Positions 1-6,546 of a stretch of 12,787 nt of DNA are shown here, piece after piece. Position numbers and translations under genes: made by a program. The stretch spans positions 1 to 12,787 of the forward strand of contig DAOTVZ010000321.1 in NCBI GenBank assembly GCA_034436045.1, in the 5' to 3' direction. Under the pieces are notes generated by a model. It did no database searches. It was given only the letters and a program-made list of their open reading frames with translations, and was not told where the DNA came from. Every line of letters begins with the position of its first letter. The stretch's first letter is position 1. This stretch comes from H111-94 sp034436045. GTDB lineage: Bacteria; Chloroflexota; Ktedonobacteria; Ktedonobacterales; Ktedonobacteraceae.

Positions 1-69
1 TTCGGATTCTCTGGGCCGATGTCTACTACAGGCTATATGGCCGGAACGTTGACTGTAGCGAATTACTAA
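1..69 (+). CDS. C-terminal tail of an unidentified upstream gene (partial)
   Basis: An open frame enters from the left edge and ends at a TAA ten bases before the coxB start. It leaves 22 visible residues ending in GYMAGTLTVANY. The stop is followed directly by the coxB ribosome binding site, which is the usual layout inside an operon and supports this frame over the other two. The Met-x-Gly-x-Leu-x-Val ending resembles the last strand of cupredoxin-fold proteins such as auracyanin or plastocyanin, and a small copper protein would make sense as an electron donor next to an oxidase. However, the histidine expected five residues before the Met is absent, so this remains a weak guess. The identity is unknown. 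Confidence 0.45.
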   Translation, partial: FGFSGPMSTTGYMAGTLTVANY

Positions 70-79
70 GGGGGACGAT

Positions 80-859
80 ATGTCTGAACCAAATGTTGAC
101 GGCAATCCCGCCAACACCTCTTCTGCACACAAGGAACCCCATCATCTGCGCCGCGCAGTGATTATCTGGGCAGTACTTTCTGTGCTTGGCATTATAGCCA
201 CCATTCTGCTAAGCCCGATTATTATGCCACCTGCGGCCAGTGCGCTTGATAGCGCCGACAACTTCACGTTTACCGTGTTCACCGTACTGGCCGTACCGGT
301 TGCCATGTTCGTCTTTGTCTTCCTGGGCTACAGCCTGATCGTCTTCCGAACGAAGGGCAGACCTACCGAAGATGGCATACCTCTGCAACCCACCCCTTTC
401 ATTCAGATTGGTTGGCTGGGCATCACCAGCGCTCTGTGTCTGTTCCTTGTCATCTGGGGCCTGTTCGCTTTCTATCAGGAGACAGCCGCCGCTTCTTCTA
501 ACACACTTCAGGTGCAGGTAACGGGACAACAGTGGATGTGGACGTTTTATTATCCTCAGTATGGGGTGTCCAGTCAGGGTCAGGTACTTGAGCTGCCGGT
601 GAATCGTCCGGTAGAGTTCTATGTGACCTCAAAGGATGTTCTCCATGGGTTCGCTATCCGCGCGTTTGGTATCCGTGTCGATGCGAATCCTGGGGAAGTG
701 ACCACGACGCCACTGGTGACCCCGTCGGTGATCGGGCAATACGAGGTAGCCTGCGTAGAGTTGTGTGGACTTTATCACTCCTACATGTGGGAATTCGTAA
801 ATGTCGTCAGTACTGACTCCTTCAACTCCTGGATAGTAGATCACGGAGGACACTTATGA
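80..859 (+). CDS. coxB: Cytochrome c oxidase subunit II (CuA subunit)
   Basis: This is the electron-entry subunit of a heme-copper oxidase. Its exported domain holds the binuclear CuA centre that takes electrons from a cytochrome c or cupredoxin and passes them to heme a in subunit I. The 259-residue protein has hydrophobic helices at about 25-46, 64-89 and 107-132, then a periplasm-side cupredoxin domain. All CuA ligands are visible: His189, Cys225, Glu227 (backbone), Cys229, His233 and Met236 in CVELCGLYHSYM. The aromatic stretch QWMWTFYYP (151-159) is the usual electron-entry region. No lipobox and no fused cytochrome c domain are seen, so it is not a caa3-type fusion. The first helix could be an uncleaved anchor or a signal peptide. 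The start is supported by a purine-rich AAGGGGGAC just upstream. The stop overlaps the coxA start (ATGA), implying translational coupling. Confidence 0.96.
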   Translation: MSEPNVDGNPANTSSAHKEPHHLRRAVIIWAVLSVLGIIATILLSPIIMPPAASALDSADNFTFTVFTVLAVPVAMFVFVFLGYSLIVFRTKGRPTEDGIPLQPTPFIQIGWLGITSALCLFLVIWGLFAFYQETAAASSNTLQVQVTGQQWMWTFYYPQYGVSSQGQVLELPVNRPVEFYVTSKDVLHGFAIRAFGIRVDANPGEVTTTPLVTPSVIGQYEVACVELCGLYHSYMWEFVNVVSTDSFNSWIVDHGGHL

Positions 860-2769
860 CCGAAGGCAAGACAATTGAGGGTGAGAGCAGACGCACCAAC
901 CTCATGCAGATGCTGTTCCCAAGCGTCGTCTCTGGTGTTGTGCTTGGTGTCATCGGCGCAGTTGTTTTCGGCGTCGTCGTTGGCTTAATCACACAGCAAC
1001 AAAACCAGGACGCGCAACTGGTTGCAGCTTACATCGGGTGGACACTTTTCTTCTTTATAGGTATTGGAGCGTTTGAAGGCATTACGACCTGGGGTTTTGC
1101 GCGTCGTGAGCTAACGTTGGAAGAAGAACACAAACTGGCGGGCAAAGGTCAGGGGCTGTGGCGCTATTTCCGCTACACCACCGATCATAAAGTCGTTGGT
1201 ATGCAATACCTGGCGCTGACGCTTGTTCTCTTCTTCTTCGGCTCAATGGGAGCTTTCATGATTCGCCTGGAACAGTCGGTACCGGGCGCGATCTTCTTCA
1301 ACCCTCAAACCTATAATACCATCGTGGGCATGCATGGCATTTTAATGATCGTGGCCACGATCATTATGGTGAGCGGCCCCTTTGGCAACTTCATCTTACC
1401 CATCATGATCGGCGCACGTGACATGGCCTTTCCGCGCCTAAACGCGCTAAGCTTCTGGCTGGTCTTCGCCGCCGCTCCCGTCTTCTTTTCCACTCTGGCC
1501 TTCGGTGGCTTCCCTACCGGATGGACCGGCTACGCGCCACTCGCCGTGCAGGAAATGACACCTGGCATGGATGCATATTGCTTCACCATCATCCTCTTCG
1601 CCACCTCGACCACAGTGGCCGCGATGAACATCGTCACGACGGTTCTCGTGATGCGCACCAAAGGCATGACGTGGGGACGATTGCCAATCTTTGTCTGGGG
1701 CGTCATCCTCTCTGTCATCCTGGGTCTGACGGCGTTTCCTTCGTTCCTCATCTCCCAGGTCATGGTGCTGATGGATCGCGTCTTCCAGACGTCCTTCTTC
1801 ATCGCCACCTTTGGTGGTAGCAACTGGCTCTATGAACATCTCTTCTGGTTTATGGGCCACCCGGAAGTGTACGTGATTGCGCTCCCGGCTATGGCAACCG
1901 CCGCCGAGGTCACGGCAGTTTTCGCGCGTAAACCGGTCTTTGGCTATCGCCTGCTGGTCTCCGGCTTGATCGGTGTCTGTGTCCTGAGTACGGTCGTCTG
2001 GGGCCACCACCTCTATACCAGCGGGGCCAACACGGCCCTGGATGGCCCTTACATGCTCGATACCGAGTTGATCTCGATCCCTACCGGCCTCTTCTTCCTG
2101 GGCATGATCGGCACCTTCTGGCGCGGTAAAATCTGGATGACTGTCCCGATACTCTTCGTGGCAGGCATGCTGGTCAACTTCGTCATCGGCGGTGTGACCG
2201 GCATCTATCTGGCCGACCTGCCGACCGATGAAATTCTGCATGGTGGCATGTTCGTCACCGCGCACTTCCATTTCACTCTTGTTGGCAGCATGGTCTTCGG
2301 CTTCTTCGCAGGTTTCTACTACTGGTTCCCGAAAATGCTGGGCAAACGGCTTGACCCGGTATTGGGCAGAATACATTTCTGGCTGTTCGAGATCGGTTTC
2401 CTGGGTACTTTCCTCTCCCTGTTCTACGCGGGACTATTGGGTGAGCCGCGCTGGTCGGCCAATGTGGCACCCATGTTCGCCGTTCCCAACTTGATCGCCA
2501 GCCTGTTCGCTATTCTCATCGCTGCATCCGTGTTCACTCTGGTCTACAACGTTATCATCACGCTCGCGCGTGGTGAGCGTGCTGAAGCCAATGAGTGGGG
2601 CGGTAAGACGCTGGAATGGACAGTTCCTACTCCGGTACCGCTTGAGAACTTTGAACACCTGCCTGTAGTGACATCTCTTCCATACAACTACGGTTCACCT
2701 GAACCGGTAACGGAAAAGGCAGCCGGTATAGCGATTGACATGCCGCTGCAAACACAGTCGGAAGACTGA
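856..2769 (+). CDS. coxA: Cytochrome c oxidase subunit I, with N-terminal extension and no K-channel lysine
   Basis: This is the catalytic subunit of the terminal oxidase. It reduces O2 to water at heme a3/CuB and pumps protons across the membrane. At 637 residues it is longer than the usual 530-560. About 100 extra N-terminal residues with two hydrophobic segments (about 22-46 and 56-75) precede the family start YTTDHKVVGMQY (107-118). Ligands present are His160 and His472 (heme a), His470 (heme a3), and His335, His384 and His385 (CuB). Tyr339 of HPEVY would form the His-Tyr cross-link. D-channel positions are kept: Asp189, Asn196, Asn258 and Glu337. The helix that normally reads PTG-x-K instead reads PTGLFFLGM, so Phe413 occupies the K-channel lysine position. 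The usual Arg-Arg pair near the propionates reads PRW (531-533). The C-terminal LEWTVPTPVPLENF motif is typical. The gene is coupled to coxB by an ATGA overlap. Identity is near certain; the subtype is uncertain because it mixes A1-like D-channel residues with loss of the lysine. Confidence 0.97.
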   Translation: MTEGKTIEGESRRTNLMQMLFPSVVSGVVLGVIGAVVFGVVVGLITQQQNQDAQLVAAYIGWTLFFFIGIGAFEGITTWGFARRELTLEEEHKLAGKGQGLWRYFRYTTDHKVVGMQYLALTLVLFFFGSMGAFMIRLEQSVPGAIFFNPQTYNTIVGMHGILMIVATIIMVSGPFGNFILPIMIGARDMAFPRLNALSFWLVFAAAPVFFSTLAFGGFPTGWTGYAPLAVQEMTPGMDAYCFTIILFATSTTVAAMNIVTTVLVMRTKGMTWGRLPIFVWGVILSVILGLTAFPSFLISQVMVLMDRVFQTSFFIATFGGSNWLYEHLFWFMGHPEVYVIALPAMATAAEVTAVFARKPVFGYRLLVSGLIGVCVLSTVVWGHHLYTSGANTALDGPYMLDTELISIPTGLFFLGMIGTFWRGKIWMTVPILFVAGMLVNFVIGGVTGIYLADLPTDEILHGGMFVTAHFHFTLVGSMVFGFFAGFYYWFPKMLGKRLDPVLGRIHFWLFEIGFLGTFLSLFYAGLLGEPRWSANVAPMFAVPNLIASLFAILIAASVFTLVYNVIITLARGERAEANEWGGKTLEWTVPTPVPLENFEHLPVVTSLPYNYGSPEPVTEKAAGIAIDMPLQTQSED

Positions 2770-2790
2770 TAGCACGAAAGGAGGGATCGT

Positions 2791-3387
2791 ATGAGTACAT
2801 CTATCGAGCAGGTACACGAACACGAGGTCGATCTCCACTTCCTGGTGGGAAGAGCGCGAGCGTGTGTGGTACTATTCATCATTTCAGATGTTTTGTCCGT
2901 CTTCGCCATTCTGGCCGCAGGCGGCTACCTGAGTACACTCAATGTGTTAAACCAGTTCAAGCAGCCCGGCGACCATCCACCAGCCTTCCTACCAGGGCTA
3001 GTAGTCGCTGTTCTCATGGTAGTGAGCGGACTCGCCTACTACTTGTGGGATCGTAGCTACCAGAGGGATGGGCAGGCAGGTCAACTCGTTTTTTACCTGC
3101 TTTCCTGGATACTCATGATCGCGGCCCTGGTCGTCCAGGTCTGGCTCAGCCTGCATCTTGGCTATGCTGCACCACTGCATTCCTACGACAGCCTGATTAT
3201 CCTGATTGTCTGGTATTCAGCCGCCCATTTGCTGCTGCTGGCCTTCATTGGCCTGCTGCTTTTCGGACGCATCACACGCGGCAGGCTGGCCGGGCGTGGC
3301 TACATCGTTGAGGCTACCGGCTACTGGTGGTACTACACGATCATCGCCACCTTGCTCTTGTGGGTCTTTAGCTTACTGGTCGGGTAG
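2791..3387 (+). CDS. Cytochrome c oxidase subunit III-like membrane protein
   Basis: This is a 198-residue integral membrane protein with five predicted helices (about 23-47, 66-86, 99-122, 132-158 and 176-197) and a short polar N-terminus. Its place directly after coxA, and the C-terminal helix starting VEATGYWWYYTII, fit a small five-helix subunit III. In that family an Ala/Tyr-Trp-rich motif precedes the last helix, and the protein stabilises subunit I and its proton uptake. The N-terminal His/Glu-rich segment (about residues 9-16) resembles the amphipathic start of subunit III proteins. Overall similarity to classical CoxC is low, so a dedicated subunit IV or another oxidase-associated membrane protein is possible. 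The start is fixed by a very strong Shine-Dalgarno sequence, AAAGGAGGG (2777-2785), six bases before the ATG. No gene for a separate small subunit IV is seen nearby. Confidence 0.7.
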   Translation: MSTSIEQVHEHEVDLHFLVGRARACVVLFIISDVLSVFAILAAGGYLSTLNVLNQFKQPGDHPPAFLPGLVVAVLMVVSGLAYYLWDRSYQRDGQAGQLVFYLLSWILMIAALVVQVWLSLHLGYAAPLHSYDSLIILIVWYSAAHLLLLAFIGLLLFGRITRGRLAGRGYIVEATGYWWYYTIIATLLLWVFSLLVG

Positions 3388-3407
3388 CGCGATATATCAC
3401 AAAACCC

Positions 3408-3461
3408 TTTAGAACTTACGCAGGAACAGAGCGCATGCAAAGTTCCTGCATAAGTTCTAAA
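3408..3461 (+). repeat. Near-perfect inverted repeat between the subunit III gene and ctaG
   Basis: Two 20-base arms, 3408-3427 and 3442-3461, are inverted copies with one mismatch (C3419 opposite A3450) around a 14-base loop. The left arm begins TTTAGAACTTACG. No T-run follows the right arm on the plus strand, so it is not a standard intrinsic terminator for the cox genes. The repeat stops 16 bases before the ctaG Shine-Dalgarno sequence AGAGG (3478-3482). It may be a small palindromic mobile repeat (MITE- or REP-like), an IS-end remnant, or an RNA processing/stability hairpin that separates expression of the structural and assembly genes. No target-site duplication is obvious. Confidence 0.75.
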
Positions 3462-3489
3462 AGAGGAAAAATCAGGCAGAGGTACCTCG

Positions 3490-4410
3490 ATGAATATCTG
3501 GGTTGATGCCAACGGGTGGCCGATCCCGCCAACCGTGCTGCTTCTTTCCATCATTGCCGATATCCTGTATTTTCGTGGATGGCATATTCTTATGAAAGAG
3601 GAGCAGAACGAGCATAGAAAAACGGCAAGGATCAGTAGCCTTGCACCTTCCTCTATCGCTGTTCCCGCCAAAGAGCAGCAAGGGGCCTGGTTCTGGCGCG
3701 GTATATTCTTCCTGGGAGCAATCGTTGCTCTTATACTGGCAAGTTGCGCTCCCATCGATATTCTCTCCGGCAGGCTCTTTTGGGTACACATGGTTCAGCA
3801 CCTGCTCATCCTCAGCGTGATGGCTCCGCTGCTGGTAGCTGCTGCACCACTCTTGCCAATGTGGCTAGGATTACCGGTCCGGGCACAGAAACTGCTCTTG
3901 AAGCTGGCAACACCACCGATCAGGCAGGTTTTTTACAAAGTGGGGCACTGGCTACGACAACCGGCCATCTCTTGCGCAATCCTGGTTGTTGGTACCTGGG
4001 TCTGGCACTGGCCGCCCCTCTACGATTTCGCGCTCACGAACGACTTTATCCATGACTGGGGAGAACACCTGACCTTCCTGGCCGTAAGTGTCCTCTTCTG
4101 GACACAGATCATCCCCTCCCCTCCACTGCCTTTTCGCACAGGTTATATGGGGCGCATGATCTGCATAGGTGTTGCTATTGCACAAAATGTCGTACTGGCC
4201 GTACTCATCGGCTTTGCTTCTGCCCCCCTGTACGCCCCCTACGCACATCCTTTGTCAGCGTTGGGCGGGTTATCAGCCATACAAGATCAGCAATTCGGGG
4301 CGGGAATTATGTGGACATTTGGCGACGTCCCCTTCGGCATCGCCATCAGTGTTCTTGTACAGCGCTGGCTCGCTGTGCAAGATAGAAAGACGGCACATGA
4401 ATTGCAGTAA
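3490..4410 (+). CDS. ctaG: CtaG-type cytochrome c oxidase assembly membrane protein
   Basis: This is a 306-residue polytopic membrane protein of the Bacillus-type CtaG (caa3_CtaG) family, needed to make active cytochrome c oxidase and thought to assist copper delivery. It is unrelated to the proteobacterial CtaG/Cox11. Family motifs in order are WVHMVQHLL (98-106, with His100 and His104), the proline-rich APLL...PMWLGLP segment (112-129), WHWPPLYDFAL (172-182), HDWGEHLTF (188-196, with His188 and His193) and DQQFGAGIMW (266-275). The conserved histidines and methionines in the membrane are candidate copper ligands. Residues about 36-66 form a polar loop after the first helix. AGAGG seven bases before the ATG supports the start. 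It lies downstream of the inverted repeat and upstream of the SCO gene, so copper-handling genes cluster together. Possible regulation by read-through past the repeat is inferred only. Confidence 0.9.
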   Translation: MNIWVDANGWPIPPTVLLLSIIADILYFRGWHILMKEEQNEHRKTARISSLAPSSIAVPAKEQQGAWFWRGIFFLGAIVALILASCAPIDILSGRLFWVHMVQHLLILSVMAPLLVAAAPLLPMWLGLPVRAQKLLLKLATPPIRQVFYKVGHWLRQPAISCAILVVGTWVWHWPPLYDFALTNDFIHDWGEHLTFLAVSVLFWTQIIPSPPLPFRTGYMGRMICIGVAIAQNVVLAVLIGFASAPLYAPYAHPLSALGGLSAIQDQQFGAGIMWTFGDVPFGIAISVLVQRWLAVQDRKTAHELQ

Positions 4411-4437
4411 CGCTGTACCCAAAAAGAGGATGTAACT

Positions 4438-5133
4438 ATGCAACATCCAGAGACTCTGCACAAACTCGCTAAGATAGCTTTTATTAGCTCATCCCTGCTT
4501 GTCATCGTTGTTGGTACCTTATGGGGTGTCAGAATTTTCACGACGATGCACAACCAGGCGGCTGCACAGGTGGCAGCAACTCAGGTGGCAAACAGTCCCA
4601 TTGGCGGCTTCCCAATGGATGGTAAGCTTGCCCCCGACTTCACCCTGACTGACCAGTTTGGACAAACCGTTACTCTTTCTTCCTTACGCGGCCATGAGGT
4701 TGTGCTGGCCTTCATTGATGCACGTTGCACATCGCTATGCCCATTGACGGCTGAAATCATGTATAATGCGAAAGCTCACCTGCCCGCCGCCGCAGCCAGC
4801 CAGGTTGAACTGGTCGCCGTCAACGCCAACCCATCGGCCACCAGCATAGCCGTGATACAGGCCTGGTCTATTCAACATGGCATGTTACACCAGTGGCTTT
4901 TCCTTACTGGAACCGCACAACAACTCGAAGCCATCTATCACCTGTACAATGTGTATGATCAGGTGAACTCCAATGGGCTAGATATTCATGACCCCATCAC
5001 ATTCATCATAGATGCGCAAGGGCATGAACGGCTCTATTACGAAACCCTTGACTCCCAGGCCGCGAGCGATCTGCGTGATGAGGAGATCGGTCTGACGGCA
5101 GGTATGCAGCAATGGCTCCCACAGCCAGAGTAG
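4438..5133 (+). CDS. SCO1/SenC family copper chaperone
   Basis: This is a membrane-anchored thioredoxin-fold protein that delivers copper to, or keeps reduced, the CuA cysteines of subunit II. The 231 residues comprise a short cytoplasmic start, one anchor helix (about 12-33), a linker and the SCO domain (about 65-230). The copper-binding set is complete: Cys97 and Cys101 in the CxxxC motif DARCTSLCP, and His184 in DIHDPITFIID. The residues APDFTLTDQFGQ (65-76) are the standard entry to this fold. The motif reads ARCTSLCP rather than the common TRCPxxCP, a mild variation that keeps both cysteines. A purine-rich AAAAAGAGGATG upstream supports the ATG. The gap to ctaG is 27 bases, consistent with one operon. 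A general thiol-disulfide role is less likely given the third ligand and the oxidase context. Confidence 0.93.
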   Translation: MQHPETLHKLAKIAFISSSLLVIVVGTLWGVRIFTTMHNQAAAQVAATQVANSPIGGFPMDGKLAPDFTLTDQFGQTVTLSSLRGHEVVLAFIDARCTSLCPLTAEIMYNAKAHLPAAAASQVELVAVNANPSATSIAVIQAWSIQHGMLHQWLFLTGTAQQLEAIYHLYNVYDQVNSNGLDIHDPITFIIDAQGHERLYYETLDSQAASDLRDEEIGLTAGMQQWLPQPE

Positions 5134-5206
5134 CCGGTGGGATTTTACTTCACGTGATGCCTGACATCTCTTGATGGATGCCAGGCCACCTGTCAGGAGC
5201 ATTTTC

Positions 5207-6175
5207 ATGGAATCTATACAGCATATCGAGCAGGCGGAACAGGCAGCGCAGGTGACGCAGGTCGCACAAGTGGCTGTCGAGGCCACCAGGGAAATTGCGA
5301 CAGTTCGGCAAACCATCGCCAGCTATATCAATCTGATTAAACCGCACGTGACGGTGTTGCTGCTCGGTGTAACGGCGGCAACGATGGCAATTGCCCGACA
5401 GACACTTCCGCCGCTTGCCCTGCTCATCCCGACCCTGCTCGGCGGTGCGATGGCAGCAGGTAGCGCGAACTGCATTAATTGCTATATCGACCGTGATATT
5501 GATCGGATCATGAGTCGCACACAACGCCGTTCGCTACCAGCCGGGCGCGTACAACCTCGACAGGCGCTGCTATTTGGGATCATCCTGGCCGTGAGCGCAT
5601 TTGCCATCCTCACTATTTTCGTCAATCTGCTGAGCGCTGTGCTGGCCTGTTCCGCCATCCTCTTCTACGTCTTCGTTTACACCCTCGGCCTCAAGCGTAC
5701 CTCGACCCAAAACATCGTGATCGGCGGTGCCGCCGGTGCCGTGCCGGTACTCGTCGGCTGGGCCGCCGTCACCAACAGCCTCAGCCTGACAGCCATCTGG
5801 CTCTTCGCCCTCATCTTCTACTGGACCCCCCCACACTTCTGGGCGCTCTCCCTGCTCATCCAAAGGGACTATGAAAAAGCAGGCGTCCCCATGCTACCGG
5901 TAGTGATGGGCGAAAAGGAAACGCGCTGGCAGATTCTCCTCTATTCGCTGCTGCTGTTGGCCGTTTCGCTCGTCCTCTTTGCAACCAGGGCTATGGGTTA
6001 TTTCTACCTGCTCAGCTCACTGGCCCTCAATGGCGGCCTGCTCTACCTGGCCTTCCGCCTCTGGCACAGCCAATCTAAGAAGTGGGCGCGCACTCTTTTC
6101 TGGTACTCAAACATGTACCTGGCGGCCATCTTCGCCGTCATGGTACTGGATCGCGTTATTCTCTTCCCTTTTTAG
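5207..6175 (+). CDS. ctaB: Protoheme IX farnesyltransferase (heme O synthase)
   Basis: This is a UbiA-superfamily membrane prenyltransferase that attaches a farnesyl group to heme b to make heme O, the precursor of the heme A needed by subunit I. The product of the chosen start is 322 residues. The first Asp-rich motif is NCYIDRDIDRIMSRT (91-105, with Asn91, Asp95 and Asp99), followed by RSLPAGR. The second region has YWTPPHFWALSL (205-216) and DYEKAGVPMLPV (221-232). About nine helices are predicted. The start at 5207 is preferred over an in-frame ATG 36 bases upstream because TCAGGAGC lies nine bases before it. Residues 8-36 are unusually rich in Gln, Ala and Val and look like a short helix outside the family core. 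No heme A synthase (ctaA) gene is seen in the window. A hairpin and T-rich stretch follow the stop. Confidence 0.95.
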   Translation: MESIQHIEQAEQAAQVTQVAQVAVEATREIATVRQTIASYINLIKPHVTVLLLGVTAATMAIARQTLPPLALLIPTLLGGAMAAGSANCINCYIDRDIDRIMSRTQRRSLPAGRVQPRQALLFGIILAVSAFAILTIFVNLLSAVLACSAILFYVFVYTLGLKRTSTQNIVIGGAAGAVPVLVGWAAVTNSLSLTAIWLFALIFYWTPPHFWALSLLIQRDYEKAGVPMLPVVMGEKETRWQILLYSLLLLAVSLVLFATRAMGYFYLLSSLALNGGLLYLAFRLWHSQSKKWARTLFWYSNMYLAAIFAVMVLDRVILFPF

Positions 6176-6189
6176 GTTTCTATGATAAG

Positions 6190-6239
6190 AGGATTTATCG
6201 TACTTCATTTGGTGTAACAAGCAAAATACGATAAATCCT
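6190..6239 (+). terminator. Probable intrinsic terminator of the cytochrome oxidase operon
   Basis: A perfect 13-bp inverted repeat (6190-6202 with 6227-6239, arm AGGATTTATCGTA) encloses a 24-base loop and is followed by TGTTTTATAT. It starts 14 bases after the ctaB stop and precedes the promoter of the next unit, which is where a terminator is expected. The stem is AT-rich and the loop is long, so termination may be weak. It could also be a small repeat element. Confidence 0.5.
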
Positions 6240-6304
6240 TGTTTTATATAACAAACCTTCAATTATACAATAAAGTTCATATCGTATTATTGCATCCTCT
6301 TTCC

Positions 6305-6334
6305 TTGACACTCAGCCACAGCAGACAGTATACT
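6305..6334 (+). promoter_or_regulatory. Sigma-70-type promoter for the ECF transporter operon
   Basis: TTGACA at 6305-6310 and TATACT at 6329-6334 are separated by 18 bases, close to the housekeeping consensus. The segment just upstream (6241-6300) is AT-rich, as expected for UP-element-like DNA. Transcription would start near 6341, giving a leader of about 205 nt before the S-component gene. No other comparable promoter is seen between here and 12485, so this one probably drives the whole six-gene unit. Confidence 0.7.
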
Positions 6335-6340
6335 CTAGGG

Positions 6341-6546
6341 CAAAGCAAAGTCCCATTGACATAATGCACATAAGGAGGTGTAGCACCTGAGTTTTAGGAA
6401 TCGGCCAGGCACGTTCTTCTCTCGTTCATTTCTGACGGTAGATGTACAATTTTCAGCTTTCTCTATGCCATCTTTTCTGAGCAAAGAAAGGCATAAACAA
6501 AGAAACCACTGAAAAGTGTACTATCACATCATGAAGGAGTACTCAC
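6341..6546 (+). promoter_or_regulatory. Structured leader RNA upstream of the ECF S-component gene
   Basis: The long untranslated leader contains nested pairings. The outer helix pairs 6444-6456 with 6509-6521 (13 positions, one mismatch). Inside it a hairpin pairs 6464-6469 with 6490-6495 (TATGCC/GGCATA) and 6474-6478 with 6485-6489, with a six-base loop. A short AGGTG-TAG-CACCT hairpin at 6376-6388 overlaps an AAGGAGG sequence. The outer helix ends 12 bases before the Shine-Dalgarno AAGGAG (6534-6539) of the S-component gene. Genes for ECF transporters are often controlled by vitamin riboswitches, but I do not recognise the conserved core of the TPP, FMN, cobalamin, THF, preQ1 or T-box classes here. 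The structure is seen in the sequence; its regulatory role is inferred. Confidence 0.45.
6387..6512 (+). CDS. Candidate 41-residue leader ORF with CTG start
   Basis: A strong Shine-Dalgarno AAGGAGG (6372-6378) has no ATG, GTG or TTG start at the right distance. It does lie eight bases before a CTG opening a 41-codon frame. The predicted peptide is Ser/Phe/Arg-rich, starts (M)SFRNRPGTFFSRSF and ends KERHKQRNH, with no membrane segment or known domain. An in-frame TAG at 6381-6383 rules out an earlier start. Its stop codon (6510-6512) lies inside the right arm of the leader's outer helix, so translation would unwind that helix. An eight-codon ATG frame (6364-6390) ends overlapping the CTG. It may be a regulatory leader peptide, or chance. 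The non-standard start is the main weakness. Confidence 0.25.
   Translation: MSFRNRPGTFFSRSFLTVDVQFSAFSMPSFLSKERHKQRNH

Noticed and set aside
1447..2376. 309-codon minus-strand open frame inside coxA
   Set aside because: It is a shadow of the codon pattern of coxA, with a His/Asp/Glu/Arg-rich, low-hydrophobicity product, no domain and no Shine-Dalgarno context. coxA is certain on the other strand.
5146..5190. GCCTG/CAGGC pairing between the SCO gene and ctaB
   Set aside because: Only five base pairs with a long loop and no T-run, so not enough to call a terminator or regulatory hairpin.
5171..5206. Upstream ATG for ctaB
   Set aside because: No Shine-Dalgarno precedes it, while TCAGGAGC lies upstream of the ATG at 5207.
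6356..6361. Second TTGACA as another -35 box
   Set aside because: No -10-like hexamer lies 16-19 bases downstream; that position reads as the AAGGAGG and hairpin region.
6341..6546. Known riboswitch classes (TPP, FMN, cobalamin, THF, preQ1) or T-box
   Set aside because: None of their conserved core motifs was recognised by eye; a covariance search is needed to exclude a diverged member.
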